64,000 bases of DNA from JAYZDF01 sp036337945 (GCA_036337945.1 JAYZDF010000098.1:1-64000), one strand, 5' to 3'. Positions 35,846 to 45,283 are shown, counted from the first letter of the stretch. The notes: generated by a model from the sequence alone, not told the origin. Translations and numbers: made by a program.

Positions 35846-37384
35846 ATGACAGTCAGCGACCAGGGGCTACGAGAGACAATTGAGGCCGTAGAAAAGGGCG
35901 GTGCGCCCAAATATCACGAGAAAAATTCTGCGCAAGGAAAGCTCTTTTGTCGGGAACGTATCGCTAAGCTCCTCGACGAAGACGATCCGGGTTGGACTGA
36001 AGATGGACAACTTGTCAATGTGCTCGCCAAATCCCTCCCTGCTGATGGAGTTGTCACCGGTATTGGTCGAATTAACGGCCGTCCCGTTGCCCTAATGGCA
36101 AACGATTCCACGATAAAGGCGGGCTCTTGGGGAAAAAGAACGGTTGAAAAAATCCTCAGGATTCAAGAACAGGCTATGCGCCTGCGAATCCCTCTCGTCT
36201 ACCTGGTTGATTCTGCGGGTGCGCGAATTACTGACCAGGTTGAGATGTTTCCCGGCCGCAGGCACGCCGGCCGCATTTTCCACAACCAGTGCAAAATGTC
36301 TGGGATGATTCCTCAATTGTGTCTGTTGTTTGGGCCTTCAGCGGCTGGTGGTGCTTATATTCCTGCGTTTTGCGATCAAGTATTCATGGTTGATAAGAAC
36401 GCGTCGATGTACCTCGGCTCACCTCGAATGGCTGAAATGGTTATTGGTGAAAAAGTATCTCTAGAAGAAATGGGTGGTGCGAAGATGCATTGCTCAGTCT
36501 CCGGTTGTGGTGATTTGCTCGCCAAAAACGAAGAAGAAGCCATTGAATCCGCTCGCGCTTACCTGGGATATATGCCCCAGAATTTTGACTCAGAGGTTCC
36601 AGTATCTGAGTCACAATTACCTCCAGCTGACTTACCGGAAATTGCAGATATGATTCCGGAGCAAGAAAACAAGTTCTTCGATGTTAAGAAAGTGATCTCA
36701 AAGCTGGTCGATAATGGTGAATTCTTCGAACTCAAGAAGAGATTTGCGAAGGAAATGGTCACGGGTCTTGCGCGAATTGATGGAAAGGTTGTCGGAATTC
36801 TTGCGAACCAACCGAAGGTGAAGGGCGGGGTACTATTTGTCGATAGCGCGGATAAAGCCGCACGCTTCATCTGGCTATGCGACGCCTTCAATATCCCTCT
36901 TTTGTTTCTGGCCGACGTTCCGGGGTTCATGATTGGATCCAAAGTCGAAAAGGAAGGGATCATTCGTCATGGCGCGAAGATGATTTCCGCGGTTTCGCAA
37001 GCTACTGTTCCAAAGATTTGCGTAGTACTTCGTAAGGCATATGGTGCGGGGTTATACGCGATGTGCGGTCCCGCTTTCGAACCCGACGCAACTTTGGTTC
37101 TGCCATCTGCGAGCATCGCAGTTATGGGCCCTCAAGCCGCAGTAAATGCTGTTTTTGCGAATAAAATCGCGGAGAAAGCGGAAGAGGAACGTGATGCATA
37201 CGTCGAGTCATTACGAGAGGAATACCGAAAAGACGTTGATATTATGAAACTGGCGAGTGAGAACGTCATTGAGGCTATTGTTCCGGGCCACGCTTTACGA
37301 GGCGAGCTTATTCAAAGGTTTGAATTTGCACGAACAAAAGCGCGCGTGCGTAATCCAAGGCACCGACCGGTACTGCCTGTCTAA
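35846..37384 (+). CDS. Acyl-CoA carboxylase carboxyltransferase (beta) subunit
   Basis: 512 residues from ATG 35846 (GTG 35816 possible). Crotonase-fold carboxyltransferase of the propionyl-, methylcrotonyl- or geranyl-CoA carboxylase class: N half with 'PLVYLVDSAGARI' and 'GPSAAGGAYIPAFCD', C half with 'PLLFLADVPGFMIG' and 'KAYGAGLYAMCGPAFEPD'. It moves carboxyl from biotin to acyl-CoA. The biotin carboxylase/carrier alpha subunit is not in the window. Sixteen bases precede an acyl-CoA dehydrogenase gene, and meaB follows, fitting leucine, isoleucine/valine or propionate catabolism. Confidence 0.9.
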   Translation: MTVSDQGLRETIEAVEKGGAPKYHEKNSAQGKLFCRERIAKLLDEDDPGWTEDGQLVNVLAKSLPADGVVTGIGRINGRPVALMANDSTIKAGSWGKRTVEKILRIQEQAMRLRIPLVYLVDSAGARITDQVEMFPGRRHAGRIFHNQCKMSGMIPQLCLLFGPSAAGGAYIPAFCDQVFMVDKNASMYLGSPRMAEMVIGEKVSLEEMGGAKMHCSVSGCGDLLAKNEEEAIESARAYLGYMPQNFDSEVPVSESQLPPADLPEIADMIPEQENKFFDVKKVISKLVDNGEFFELKKRFAKEMVTGLARIDGKVVGILANQPKVKGGVLFVDSADKAARFIWLCDAFNIPLLFLADVPGFMIGSKVEKEGIIRHGAKMISAVSQATVPKICVVLRKAYGAGLYAMCGPAFEPDATLVLPSASIAVMGPQAAVNAVFANKIAEKAEEERDAYVESLREEYRKDVDIMKLASENVIEAIVPGHALRGELIQRFEFARTKARVRNPRHRPVLPV

Positions 37385-37400
37385 AAAGTGAGGAAAGCAT

Positions 37401-38543
37401 ATGAATCTTGAGCTAACTGAAGACCAAAAAATGATTCAAGAATCGATTCGAAGATTTGCTGAATCAGAGGTGAAACCACGTGCCGCAGAACTTGATGAGA
37501 AATGCGAGTTTCCGTGGTCCGCCGTCAAAGGTTTATCTGAACTTGGTATGATGGGCATGTTCGTCGAAACCGAATACGGCGGGAGTGGCTTGGATTATGT
37601 TTCTGGAACGATTGCTATCGAAGAGATCGCTCGTTACGACGCGTCTTTGGCACTCACCTTGGCTTCGCATAACTCCCTTTGTATCGGACACATTCGTGTT
37701 GCTGGTTCCGAAGAACAAAAGAAGAAATGGTTACCCGACCTCGCCGCCGGCAAGAAACTAGGTGCATGGGGGCTCACAGAACCAAATAGTGGCTCTGATG
37801 CGTCTGGGATGCTCACGACCGCGGTAAAGGATGGTGACTCTTGGGTAATCAACGGGAGCAAGATCTTTATCACTCAGGGTACCGTTGGAGACGTTTTCGT
37901 GGTCCTCGCAAAGACTGACGGTGACCGGGCACAGCATGGCATTAGTGCCTTCATCCTGGAAAAAGGCATGAAGGGCTTCACACAGAAAGCTATGCACGGA
38001 AAGCTAGGCATGCGCGCTTCTGACACGGCCGAGCTCTACATGGAGAATGTGATCGTTCCGGCTGAGAATCTTCTCGGGAACCTAAACGAGGGTTTCATTG
38101 ACACGCTCCAAGTACTTGACGCAGGGCGAATCGGCATTGGCGCACTCGCTGTTGGAATTGGTCGTGGTGCATTGGAAGAGAGTCGCAACTACGCGCTCGA
38201 CCGGAAGCAATTTGGTAAACCAATTGGAGATTTTCAAGCGATTCAGTGGATGCTCGCTGATATTGCGACAGAGATTGATGCAGCCAGACTTATGGTGCGC
38301 CGAGCAGCTTGGACCGGTGACCATGGTTTGCCGCTAACCCTCGCGTCATCGCAGGCAAAATTGTTTGCATCTGAAGCAGCGACTCGAGCCGCCATGAAAG
38401 CCATTCAAATTCATGGAGGTTACGGATATACGCGCGAATTTCCTGTGGAACGCTATCTTCGCGATGCAAAGTTACTCGAAATTGGCGAAGGAACCTCCGA
38501 AGTACAGCGTCTAGTGATTGCTCGTCGTATCCTGTCCTCGTGA
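37401..38543 (+). CDS. Acyl-CoA dehydrogenase
   Basis: 380 residues with a good Shine-Dalgarno (GAGGA at 37390-37394). FAD enzyme that desaturates acyl-CoA at alpha-beta. Visible signatures are 'GAWGLTEPNSGSDASGM', 'WVINGSKIFITQG' and the C-terminal 'QIHGGYGYTREFPVERYLRDAK'-type segment followed by the catalytic Glu in 'IGEGTSEVQR' near residue 362. The short-chain/branched-chain size and the carboxyltransferase next door suggest isovaleryl-CoA or short-branched-chain acyl-CoA as substrate. Its stop overlaps the meaB start (GTGA). Confidence 0.93.
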   Translation: MNLELTEDQKMIQESIRRFAESEVKPRAAELDEKCEFPWSAVKGLSELGMMGMFVETEYGGSGLDYVSGTIAIEEIARYDASLALTLASHNSLCIGHIRVAGSEEQKKKWLPDLAAGKKLGAWGLTEPNSGSDASGMLTTAVKDGDSWVINGSKIFITQGTVGDVFVVLAKTDGDRAQHGISAFILEKGMKGFTQKAMHGKLGMRASDTAELYMENVIVPAENLLGNLNEGFIDTLQVLDAGRIGIGALAVGIGRGALEESRNYALDRKQFGKPIGDFQAIQWMLADIATEIDAARLMVRRAAWTGDHGLPLTLASSQAKLFASEAATRAAMKAIQIHGGYGYTREFPVERYLRDAKLLEIGEGTSEVQRLVIARRILSS

Positions 38544-39484
38544 GCCTTGCAGAAAAAGTACGTGCGGGCGACCTTCGTGCAGCTGCGCGACTGCTTCGTT
38601 TTGTGGATGATAATCATCCTAAAGCGATGGAAGAGCTCTCGAAGCTCTATACAGCCTGTAACCCTGTTCCATTGCTAGGAATTACCGGGAGCCCTGGTGC
38701 AGGCAAATCAACTCTCATTAACGCCCTTATTACGTACTATCGTTCTCAAAAACTGAAGGTTGGAGTCGTTGCAGTAGACCCGAGCAGTCCGCTGACAGGC
38801 GGTGCTTTGCTGGGGGATAGGGTTCGAATGCAGGACCATGTTCTGGACACTGGCGTATTTATTCGTTCATTAGCCAATCGAGGCCAGCTAGGTGGGCTTT
38901 CGGCCAGCGTGGTAGCCAGTATCGTTGTTCTTGAGGGACTTGGTTTTGACCGAATCATTGTTGAAACCGTAGGTATCGGACAATCAGAAGTCGACATTGC
39001 CAGAATTGCAGAAACAACGGTTGTCGTGATGGCTCCTGGCCTTGGTGACGACGTCCAAGCGCTCAAAGCGGGCTCGATGGAAGTCGCAGATATCTTTGTC
39101 GTGAATAAGTCTGACCGACCTGGAGCAACAAAGACCGTTCGTGAGGTAGAGCAGCAACTTCGGCTTCTTGGTCAACCTCATCAAGCTGATCAGTGGATGC
39201 CAAAAGTTCTCAAGACCAATGCAGTCGAATCGGAAGGAATTGAAGATTTTGTTACGGCTATTGAGGAGCACCGAGCTTTTCTCGAAACGTCTGATCTCCT
39301 GAAGCTTCGTCATAGGTCTCGTGCTCAATTTGAACTTGAAGCTCATCTAATGAACGGTATTAGAGAAGCCATGCTTTCGAGGCTTGGTGGTGCAGAAGGC
39401 CTAAAGGATGCAATTGAGCGAGTAGCAGAGCGTAAAGAAGACTCTCATTCACTGAGCCGGTTACTTTTTGAACGCCTGAACTAA
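38540..39484 (+). CDS. meaB: Methylmalonyl-CoA mutase-associated GTPase
   Basis: 314 residues, GTG start overlapping the upstream stop. G3E-family chaperone GTPase that loads and protects B12-dependent acyl-CoA mutases. The P-loop GITGSPGAGKST (47-58), 'VAVDPSSPLTGGALLGDRVRM', and 'NKSD' are clear. No methylmalonyl-CoA mutase is in the window, so the mutase must lie elsewhere. Operon partners (carboxyltransferase, acyl-CoA dehydrogenase) fit the propionyl-CoA to succinyl-CoA route. The last 24 bases overlap the convergent small membrane protein gene. Confidence 0.95.
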   Translation: MSLAEKVRAGDLRAAARLLRFVDDNHPKAMEELSKLYTACNPVPLLGITGSPGAGKSTLINALITYYRSQKLKVGVVAVDPSSPLTGGALLGDRVRMQDHVLDTGVFIRSLANRGQLGGLSASVVASIVVLEGLGFDRIIVETVGIGQSEVDIARIAETTVVVMAPGLGDDVQALKAGSMEVADIFVVNKSDRPGATKTVREVEQQLRLLGQPHQADQWMPKVLKTNAVESEGIEDFVTAIEEHRAFLETSDLLKLRHRSRAQFELEAHLMNGIREAMLSRLGGAEGLKDAIERVAERKEDSHSLSRLLFERLN

Positions 39485-40078
39485 GTTCTCTATTGCTCCC
39501 GGAAATTCTTCAGCGGCACCTTCGTTTGTTTCAGCGTCAAAATAAGCGTCGCCTTCAATGATAGAGAGAGCTTGGATAAACGCATTTTCGGTCAAACTAA
39601 GAGCTATTTTTTGGTAGCCAAGGTCCAGCTCTGCGGATTTTAGAAAGGAAGCTTTCGAACCACCCGGAGGAACCACCGTGAGGACTTCTCGCCAGTAAAT
39701 GCGAGTAACGATTCCCTCAAATGCGAGTTGCTCTATATTTTCTTCTGTTAGGTTTTTTGGCTTCTTCTTGAAAAACCGAGGAATGACCGCGTAGACACCA
39801 AAACCAACATAGATCATGAGCTGAATAACTTCTTCGCTGAGGTCAAACGGAAGTTTTTCTGGTGCGAAGAATAGCAATGCAAACGCAGCTAGGAGGATAG
39901 CCTTGATAATGCCGCCCGCGAGTGAGCCGCTCCGTCCGGTAGCCAGAAAGAGTAGTTGACCAGAGCGTGCGAAGAGCTGACCCCTTTGTTTCAAGGCTTG
40001 GCCGCTGGTGATGGGCGCATCACTCTTGATTTCGAGAAGGACATTCTCTTGGATCAGTGCCAGTGGTTGCGCGTTCAC
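39461..40078 (-). CDS. Unknown small membrane protein
   Basis: 205 residues with two hydrophobic segments (about 55-72 and 84-100) separated by a short acidic loop, a basic FFKKKPKN stop-transfer, then a soluble domain of about 100 residues ending in an acidic stretch. Both termini should face the cytosol. I recognise no family. The stop lies inside the 3' end of meaB on the opposite strand. The 98-bp upstream gap holds a stem-loop (40107-40154). Confidence 0.6.
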   Translation of the reverse strand: MNAQPLALIQENVLLEIKSDAPITSGQALKQRGQLFARSGQLLFLATGRSGSLAGGIIKAILLAAFALLFFAPEKLPFDLSEEVIQLMIYVGFGVYAVIPRFFKKKPKNLTEENIEQLAFEGIVTRIYWREVLTVVPPGGSKASFLKSAELDLGYQKIALSLTENAFIQALSIIEGDAYFDAETNEGAAEEFPGAIENLVQAFKK

Positions 40079-40106
40079 TTTACAAGATATACTTTTTTCG
40101 AAGTTG

Positions 40107-40154
40107 GATGCCTAGTAGCAAACTGACTATTTCTTATATTTCAGTTCAGGCATC
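40107..40154. other. Interrupted inverted repeat between two minus-strand genes
   Basis: GATGCCT (40107-40113) pairs with AGGCATC (40148-40154), and ACTGA (40122-40126) with TCAGT (40141-40145). No T run follows on either strand, so a mRNA processing stem or operator is as likely as a terminator for the repeat lipoprotein gene at 40177-43344. Confidence 0.35.
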
Positions 40155-40176
40155 TGTAATATGCCTATGGTTTGGA

Positions 40177-43100
40177 CTACCTTGTGAATTCTGCTTCAAT
40201 CTCGCCAGGACTTAGAGCTCGATCATACAGTTTGAAGTTGTCCAAAACACCATTGAAAGGATTCGAAATATTTGTGCAGTTGGCGAACGAGTTACTTGCA
40301 CAAAAACCTAGAATCAATGGTTCACTGGTTTGCTGAACAGTTCCCTCTTGGTCCACTCGTCCTCCTTCCGTTCCGTCGGTATAAATGATGAGCTGTTGCC
40401 CGTTGTAAACACCACACATGTGTCTCCAAGCGCCTGTCCAAATTCTGGAAGGATTCCGATTATCGGGAGCGGTTTCATCAGAGATGTTACCGCCATCCTG
40501 GGTAATAACTCGGAATCTTGGGCGGTCGTTGCCATTAATGAATAAAGCGTATGCGTCATCCGCTAGAGTGTTCGAATTGAACAGGAATTTGGAACCGACG
40601 AATATAGTATTGGGACTACTGTCCACGATTTTGTAAATCCAAGTGCACATAGTCATTTCGTCGAAGCCACTAAGTTCGGCCGATGAAGCGATTTCAATGA
40701 AGTCACCTGTGCTAAATCGCATCGCGGTTCCATTGGTACCATTATAGCCTGCCACGGGCTGCGTTCCCGAGTTGGTTCCATTGTTGCCATTGCGTGAGTT
40801 GTCGTCGGTGTTGCCATCGAGGGCAAAAAACGCAACGAGGCCATCTTCGAATTCCGCCGTGACTTGCTGCGGGGTCGAGACGGTCACAGTGCAGTTGCCA
40901 GAACCTCCGCAATCTCCTGACCACTCCGAGAAGCCAGAATCTACATCAGGCGATGGGTCAAGGCTCACGGTGGTGTTGGGTGGGAAATTCGCAGTGCAAG
41001 TTCCCGGACAATCGATACCAGCTGGCACAGATACAATTCTTCCGGACCCAGTTCCTATGGTGCTGACCGTCAAGCTTATGCCAACCAATGCAAATTCTGC
41101 TGTTACCCTTTGAGCTTGGCTGACTCTTACTTCGCAGACGGGTGCAGTTCCACTGCATGCTCCACCCCAGCCCACGAAGTTCGTGCTGCTGTTATTGGCT
41201 GCCGTCAACGTCACGACGGTGTTGACATCGTAATCCTCCTCGCAGTCATTTCCGCAATCGATACCACTTGGCGCTGAGGTGACTCGACCGCCCGTTGCTG
41301 CGTTTCCAGTGAGAGATACCGTCAGAGGAAACTGCCGGAGCGCGAATTCTGCCGTTACAGTTTGCGCTTGGTCCATGGTCACCTGACAGGTTGTCAAAGT
41401 CCCGCTACATGCGCCGCCCCAACCGATGAAGTTTGTATTCGAAGTGAAGTTAGCGTTGAGGGTGACAACAGTGTTGAACGCGTAATCTTCACTGCAATCT
41501 GTTCCGCAATCGATACCTCCGGGTGTAGATACGACCCGAGCGGCATTTCCAAGCCCACCCAAAACGCTCACTGAAAGCGAGATTTGCCTCGGTTCAAACT
41601 CTGCTGTGACATTCTGATCTTGCGTCATATCCACATCGCATTCGAGATTGGTGCCGGCACTTGCGCATGCACCGCCCCAGCCGGTGAATTGAGATCCCGC
41701 GAACGATTGAGCCTGTAAGCGAACTGAGGTGCCAAAATCCAATGTGGCTGTACATCTGGTGCCGCAGTCAATGTCATTGCTGCCTAGTGTCTGAACTCGT
41801 CCACCATTTGGACTTGCTCCTGCGCGAGTGACAATCAGAGTTCGTGACTGCAGTTCGAAGCGAGCACCAACTTGTTTATCCCCGTCAATGGTAATGGTGC
41901 AGTTGGGGCTCGTACCAGAGCAGGCTCCATACCAACCATCGAACGAGAATCCTGGCAAAGTTCTTGCTGTGAGTACGACACTTGAGTTGGCTGGAAAGAC
42001 TTCATCACAATCGGTCCCACAGTTGATTCCCGTAGGCATTGAAACGATGCTCCCGCCATTTGGTACCGAGCCGCCCCGTTCGACCTCCACGTTGTATTCA
42101 GTGCGTCCGAATTCAATATTTACCGTGCGAGAACTCGCCATGCTGACACTGCAGGTCAAGCTTGCTCCCACGCAATCACCAGTCCATCCGACGACTTGCC
42201 ACCCAGCGTTTGGTGCTGCCGTTAGAGTGACACTTTGTGTGGGTTGGAAGGTTTCTTGGCAACCGTTGGTAGCACCGGAAGTGCAATCAATGCCGGCGGG
42301 TGCCGAAGTTACTCGTCCGCTTCCCTGGACGTTTACACTTAGCGTATTGGGCGCGTCATCGAAGTTTGCCAAAACGCGCACATCACTCGTGAGCTCTAAT
42401 TCGCAGGGCGCTGTGCCGGAACAAGCTCCACCCCATCCTGAGAAAATTGCTTCGGTACCCGGGCGCGCGGTGAGAGTGACGGTCGTTCCGAACGGATAGC
42501 TTTCGGAACAGTCTTGCCCACAACTAATACCTGCTGGGGTCGATTCAACCAACCCGTCACCGTTCGTTGCGACCGATAAGCGAATGTCTTGAATAGAAAA
42601 GGTTGCGGTCACCTGAATATCGCCTGTCACATCAATTTCACAAGTTCCAGTTCCCGTGCAGCCAGCCCCGTTCCATCCTTCGAAGACTGAGCCGGGTTCG
42701 GGCGCCGCGGTGAGAGTGATAGAAGAGCCTTGATCGAATTCTTCACTGCAGTTAGCTGTGCAATCGAGCCCGCTTGGTTGAGAGGTGATACGACCATTTC
42801 CGGCACCTGCAAAGCTGACGTCGACAGTGTTCTTTATGGCTGTAAGTACTGCGCTCACAGACTTTGGTCCGTTCATGAGAAGTTGGCATGGATTGCCAGA
42901 GGCAGGGCAGTCTCCAGTCCATTGAACGAGCTCTGCGCCTGGTGCAGCGTTCAAGTCTATGGTTACGAGCGTGCCGTTTTCGAAGTCAAACTGACACGTT
43001 CCTTGGCACTGAATGTTGCCCGGAGTGATGCGAGCAAAGCTTGCTGAACTTCCAACAATCTCTAGATTAAGCCTTTGCGGGTCGCTCAGCGGCGCACCTG

Positions 43101-43344
43101 AGTCGGTCTCGATCTGACCAGAGTCGGTCGTTCCGGCATCTACCGGCGTGCTTCCTGAATCAGATACAATGGCTGCCCCCGAGTCGGAACCGGTAGCAGG
43201 CACACCTGTATCGGCCGCTACTGCTATGCTGCCTGCATCTTTCTGCGGAGAATCGACGAGCTCCACTTTCGGCACGAAAGAGGTAGGACATCCCGCGAGA
43301 CATGCTGTGAGGGGTAATAGATGTAGAAGTGATAAACGATTCAT
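40177..43344 (-). CDS. Cys-rich divergent-InlB-repeat lipoprotein with LamG-type C terminus
   Basis: 1055 residues. Lipoprotein signal peptide ends in lipobox LAGC. Residues 35-90 are a Asp/Ser/Gly/Ala linker (DSG, DAG repeats) typical of Myxococcota surface lipoproteins. Nine tandem domains of about 80 residues follow (about 92-835). Each has a 'G.v.s.PaGIdC...C...f..g..V.L.A......F.gW.G.C.G....C.v.m.....V.A.F' pattern with four cysteines, likely two disulfides. The last 220 residues ('LVAFFALDGNTDDNSRNGNNG' region onward) look like a concanavalin/LamG domain. Probably an outer-membrane, glycan-binding adhesin. Eleven bases separate it from the upstream Lys/Pro repeat protein, implying an operon. 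Confidence 0.85.
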   Translation of the reverse strand: MNRLSLLHLLPLTACLAGCPTSFVPKVELVDSPQKDAGSIAVAADTGVPATGSDSGAAIVSDSGSTPVDAGTTDSGQIETDSGAPLSDPQRLNLEIVGSSASFARITPGNIQCQGTCQFDFENGTLVTIDLNAAPGAELVQWTGDCPASGNPCQLLMNGPKSVSAVLTAIKNTVDVSFAGAGNGRITSQPSGLDCTANCSEEFDQGSSITLTAAPEPGSVFEGWNGAGCTGTGTCEIDVTGDIQVTATFSIQDIRLSVATNGDGLVESTPAGISCGQDCSESYPFGTTVTLTARPGTEAIFSGWGGACSGTAPCELELTSDVRVLANFDDAPNTLSVNVQGSGRVTSAPAGIDCTSGATNGCQETFQPTQSVTLTAAPNAGWQVVGWTGDCVGASLTCSVSMASSRTVNIEFGRTEYNVEVERGGSVPNGGSIVSMPTGINCGTDCDEVFPANSSVVLTARTLPGFSFDGWYGACSGTSPNCTITIDGDKQVGARFELQSRTLIVTRAGASPNGGRVQTLGSNDIDCGTRCTATLDFGTSVRLQAQSFAGSQFTGWGGACASAGTNLECDVDMTQDQNVTAEFEPRQISLSVSVLGGLGNAARVVSTPGGIDCGTDCSEDYAFNTVVTLNANFTSNTNFIGWGGACSGTLTTCQVTMDQAQTVTAEFALRQFPLTVSLTGNAATGGRVTSAPSGIDCGNDCEEDYDVNTVVTLTAANNSSTNFVGWGGACSGTAPVCEVRVSQAQRVTAEFALVGISLTVSTIGTGSGRIVSVPAGIDCPGTCTANFPPNTTVSLDPSPDVDSGFSEWSGDCGGSGNCTVTVSTPQQVTAEFEDGLVAFFALDGNTDDNSRNGNNGTNSGTQPVAGYNGTNGTAMRFSTGDFIEIASSAELSGFDEMTMCTWIYKIVDSSPNTIFVGSKFLFNSNTLADDAYALFINGNDRPRFRVITQDGGNISDETAPDNRNPSRIWTGAWRHMCGVYNGQQLIIYTDGTEGGRVDQEGTVQQTSEPLILGFCASNSFANCTNISNPFNGVLDNFKLYDRALSPGEIEAEFTR

Positions 43345-43355
43345 TGTTATTTACC

Positions 43356-44744
43356 TCAAGGAACCATGAACAAAATGGCGCTCGCCAATGCTGACACTGC
43401 GGCGGTCGTGAACATCACATTAGCGGTCAAACCAGCTTGATACACTTCGTCCTGATACATCTCGCTTCGGGTTCGGTCGCGAACAAGTTCGCCCTCTGCA
43501 ATGAGGTTTTGATTTTCTATCCCAAAATAAGTTCCTATTCCGGCGGTGATGACGCTTGCTCCAAGAGCAAGCCACGGCCACGGTTTATTTCCAGATGGCT
43601 CAACCGATATTGCGGCGAAATTCTGTGCGCCTGTGGGCAGCATTGTTGATCTGGGCTGAATGTCTATGGATTTCGCTGCGTCGAGGCTGACCTTTTTCTT
43701 TTTGATGGCCTGACCTTTTTCCTCCGCCGCTTTATTTGTCCCAGCACGAGCGAGCATATCTGCGGTTTTGACACCTTTTTTGTTGGTGACTTCCTTCTTC
43801 GCAGTGGCTTTGGTTACTTTTGATTTTTTATCCGCGACAGCATCTTTTTTAGACGATGCGGCCTTCGCCTTTGGCGGTATCAGTTTTGGCATGACGAGCT
43901 TGGGCTTGTTTGGCTCAGATTCGCTATCTGAAGCTTCAATTCCTTTCGAATTTTCGACACTTTTCTTCACTGCAATCAAAGCTGGCACACTCGCGGCGGA
44001 TTTCTTTGTCGTATTTTGTTTTGGCTTGTTGGCGGCGATTGGTTTTGGTTCCGGCTTTTTTGCTTGGATTGGTTTCGGCTCTGGTTTTTTCGCTTCGGCT
44101 GGTTTCGGCTCCGCTTTCACGATCGCCGCCGTTTTTGGTTCCGGCTTCTTCGTTTCAACAGGTTTTGGCTCTGCTTTCTTGGCTTCGGCGGGTTCCGGCT
44201 TCTTCGTTTCAACAGGTTTTGGTTTTGGTGGAGGGAGAGTCTTTTTAATCTCAAAACTAGGAATCACCATCGGTTGAGAAGTTTTTGCTTTCGGTCGAGC
44301 AGCGGCCACAATGGGCGGAGTAAGATTCGCCCCTTCCGGAAATAACATAATCGCCGCCCCTGAGAGAAACGCACCCCAGGTCGCTTGGGCTCGAGGTAGC
44401 TCTACTTTTGCCACCGTGGGGGTGAGGCCTCCTCCCGATGTCCGGTGAAGCCGCACCTGGAAGGCTGATGGTTTTTTCTCGATCGAAACAAAAACGACTT
44501 CGGTCGATGCGGTCTTTTTGAGAATGGACGCAATGCACTTGTCCTTGGACCGACATGTTGGGTCATCCTTCAGTGAATTCACCGAAACGGTATCGCCGGT
44601 CTGCTTTTCGAGTGCTGTCGTCAACTCACCAAAAACGGCTTCGATGTCTGAGTTCGAAGCTGCTTTCGTTTCTTCCATTTGAAGCGCAATGCCGCCTGCT
44701 AAAAGTATCCCTAATGAAACTGAGAACACTGAAGTTCCTCCCAA
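43356..44744 (-). CDS. TonB-like Lys/Pro repeat periplasm-spanning protein
   Basis: 462 residues. An N-terminal hydrophobic signal segment precedes a globular domain of about 130 residues with a Cys pair ('DPTCRSKDKC'). Residues about 165-245 are a repeat of decapeptide-like units such as EPKPAEAKKP and EPKPVETKKP, extended rods seen in TonB and in wall-spanning proteins. A Lys/Ala-rich stretch follows, then a hydrophobic hairpin at about 392-410 and 437-460 in the C terminus. The repeat is visible in DNA as well. It lies just upstream of the Cys-repeat lipoprotein gene and may connect membranes or present that protein. Function unknown. Confidence 0.75.
   Translation of the reverse strand: MGGTSVFSVSLGILLAGGIALQMEETKAASNSDIEAVFGELTTALEKQTGDTVSVNSLKDDPTCRSKDKCIASILKKTASTEVVFVSIEKKPSAFQVRLHRTSGGGLTPTVAKVELPRAQATWGAFLSGAAIMLFPEGANLTPPIVAAARPKAKTSQPMVIPSFEIKKTLPPPKPKPVETKKPEPAEAKKAEPKPVETKKPEPKTAAIVKAEPKPAEAKKPEPKPIQAKKPEPKPIAANKPKQNTTKKSAASVPALIAVKKSVENSKGIEASDSESEPNKPKLVMPKLIPPKAKAASSKKDAVADKKSKVTKATAKKEVTNKKGVKTADMLARAGTNKAAEEKGQAIKKKKVSLDAAKSIDIQPRSTMLPTGAQNFAAISVEPSGNKPWPWLALGASVITAGIGTYFGIENQNLIAEGELVRDRTRSEMYQDEVYQAGLTANVMFTTAAVSALASAILFMVP
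44030..44240 (-). repeat. Tandem repeat coding for KKPEPKP units
   Basis: DNA encoding the Lys/Pro/Glu/Ala repeat of the preceding protein; units of about 30 bp recur imperfectly and produce long Phe-rich open frames on the opposite strand that are not genes. Repeat number may vary between strains by slippage. Confidence 0.6.
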
Positions 44745-44914
44745 ATCGACAGTTTGAAGCCCCCATCCAACTGCCTTTGCCTACTAATACAACGATTATT
44801 CGGCACGGCTATAACTTACTCAAGATCCGGACTTTTCGCCTTTTTTTTTGTGTTTTCCGAGGGCTATTAGGACGCTTGTCGGATATGGTGATGTAGGTTC
44901 ATGTAATCTATAGA

Positions 44915-45283
44915 CTACTTTGCGATGCTTCTCCGGAGTCGTGTGTGACCGATCCATCTTAGGGCAGCATAAACTAGGGTTCCACCATCAGCGGAGCATC
45001 TAACCCTAATCTTCTCTCCATTCATTCCAATGACATGGACAAGCTTGTCTTGATCGGGTTCGTCATCGATGAAGACTTTGAGAAGGATCGCATATGGAAT
45101 CCGTCGGCCGTCGGAAAAAACGATACCGTTTTGAAAGAAATCAGATCGGCCTCGGTCACTGATTAGGGCTCCTTCAAATGGGCCATACTCCGGGTCGTGT
45201 TCGCCTTCATGCTCAACCCGATAGGAACCGTCGATCTCGCTTCGTCGAATCTTCCCTTCTAGAAAGTCACCAATAGACTTCAT
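44915..45283 (-). CDS. Unknown 122-residue protein coupled to the CoA-transferase
   Basis: Small soluble, charged protein with no signal peptide. Its start overlaps the scoB stop by one base (TAATG), so it is translated with the CoA-transferase subunits. The C terminus has a conspicuous 'GGTLVYAALRWIGHTRLRRS' helix and an 'IPYAILLKVFIDD' strand; I know no family. Possible roles are a regulator or assembly factor for the transferase, but nothing in sequence shows this. The 170-bp downstream stretch (44745-44914) holds no gene. Confidence 0.6.
   Translation of the reverse strand: MKSIGDFLEGKIRRSEIDGSYRVEHEGEHDPEYGPFEGALISDRGRSDFFQNGIVFSDGRRIPYAILLKVFIDDEPDQDKLVHVIGMNGEKIRVRCSADGGTLVYAALRWIGHTRLRRSIAK

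Noticed and set aside
41828..42499. 223-residue plus-strand open frame
   Set aside because: It is antisense to the Cys-repeat lipoprotein gene, with no domain and no ribosome-binding site.
43768..44277. 169-residue Phe/Gly-rich open frame on the plus strand
   Set aside because: It is antisense to the Lys/Pro repeat of the minus-strand protein; composition follows from the repeat.
44838..44850. T-rich run as a terminator
   Set aside because: No stem precedes it on the plus strand, and on the minus strand it is an A run.
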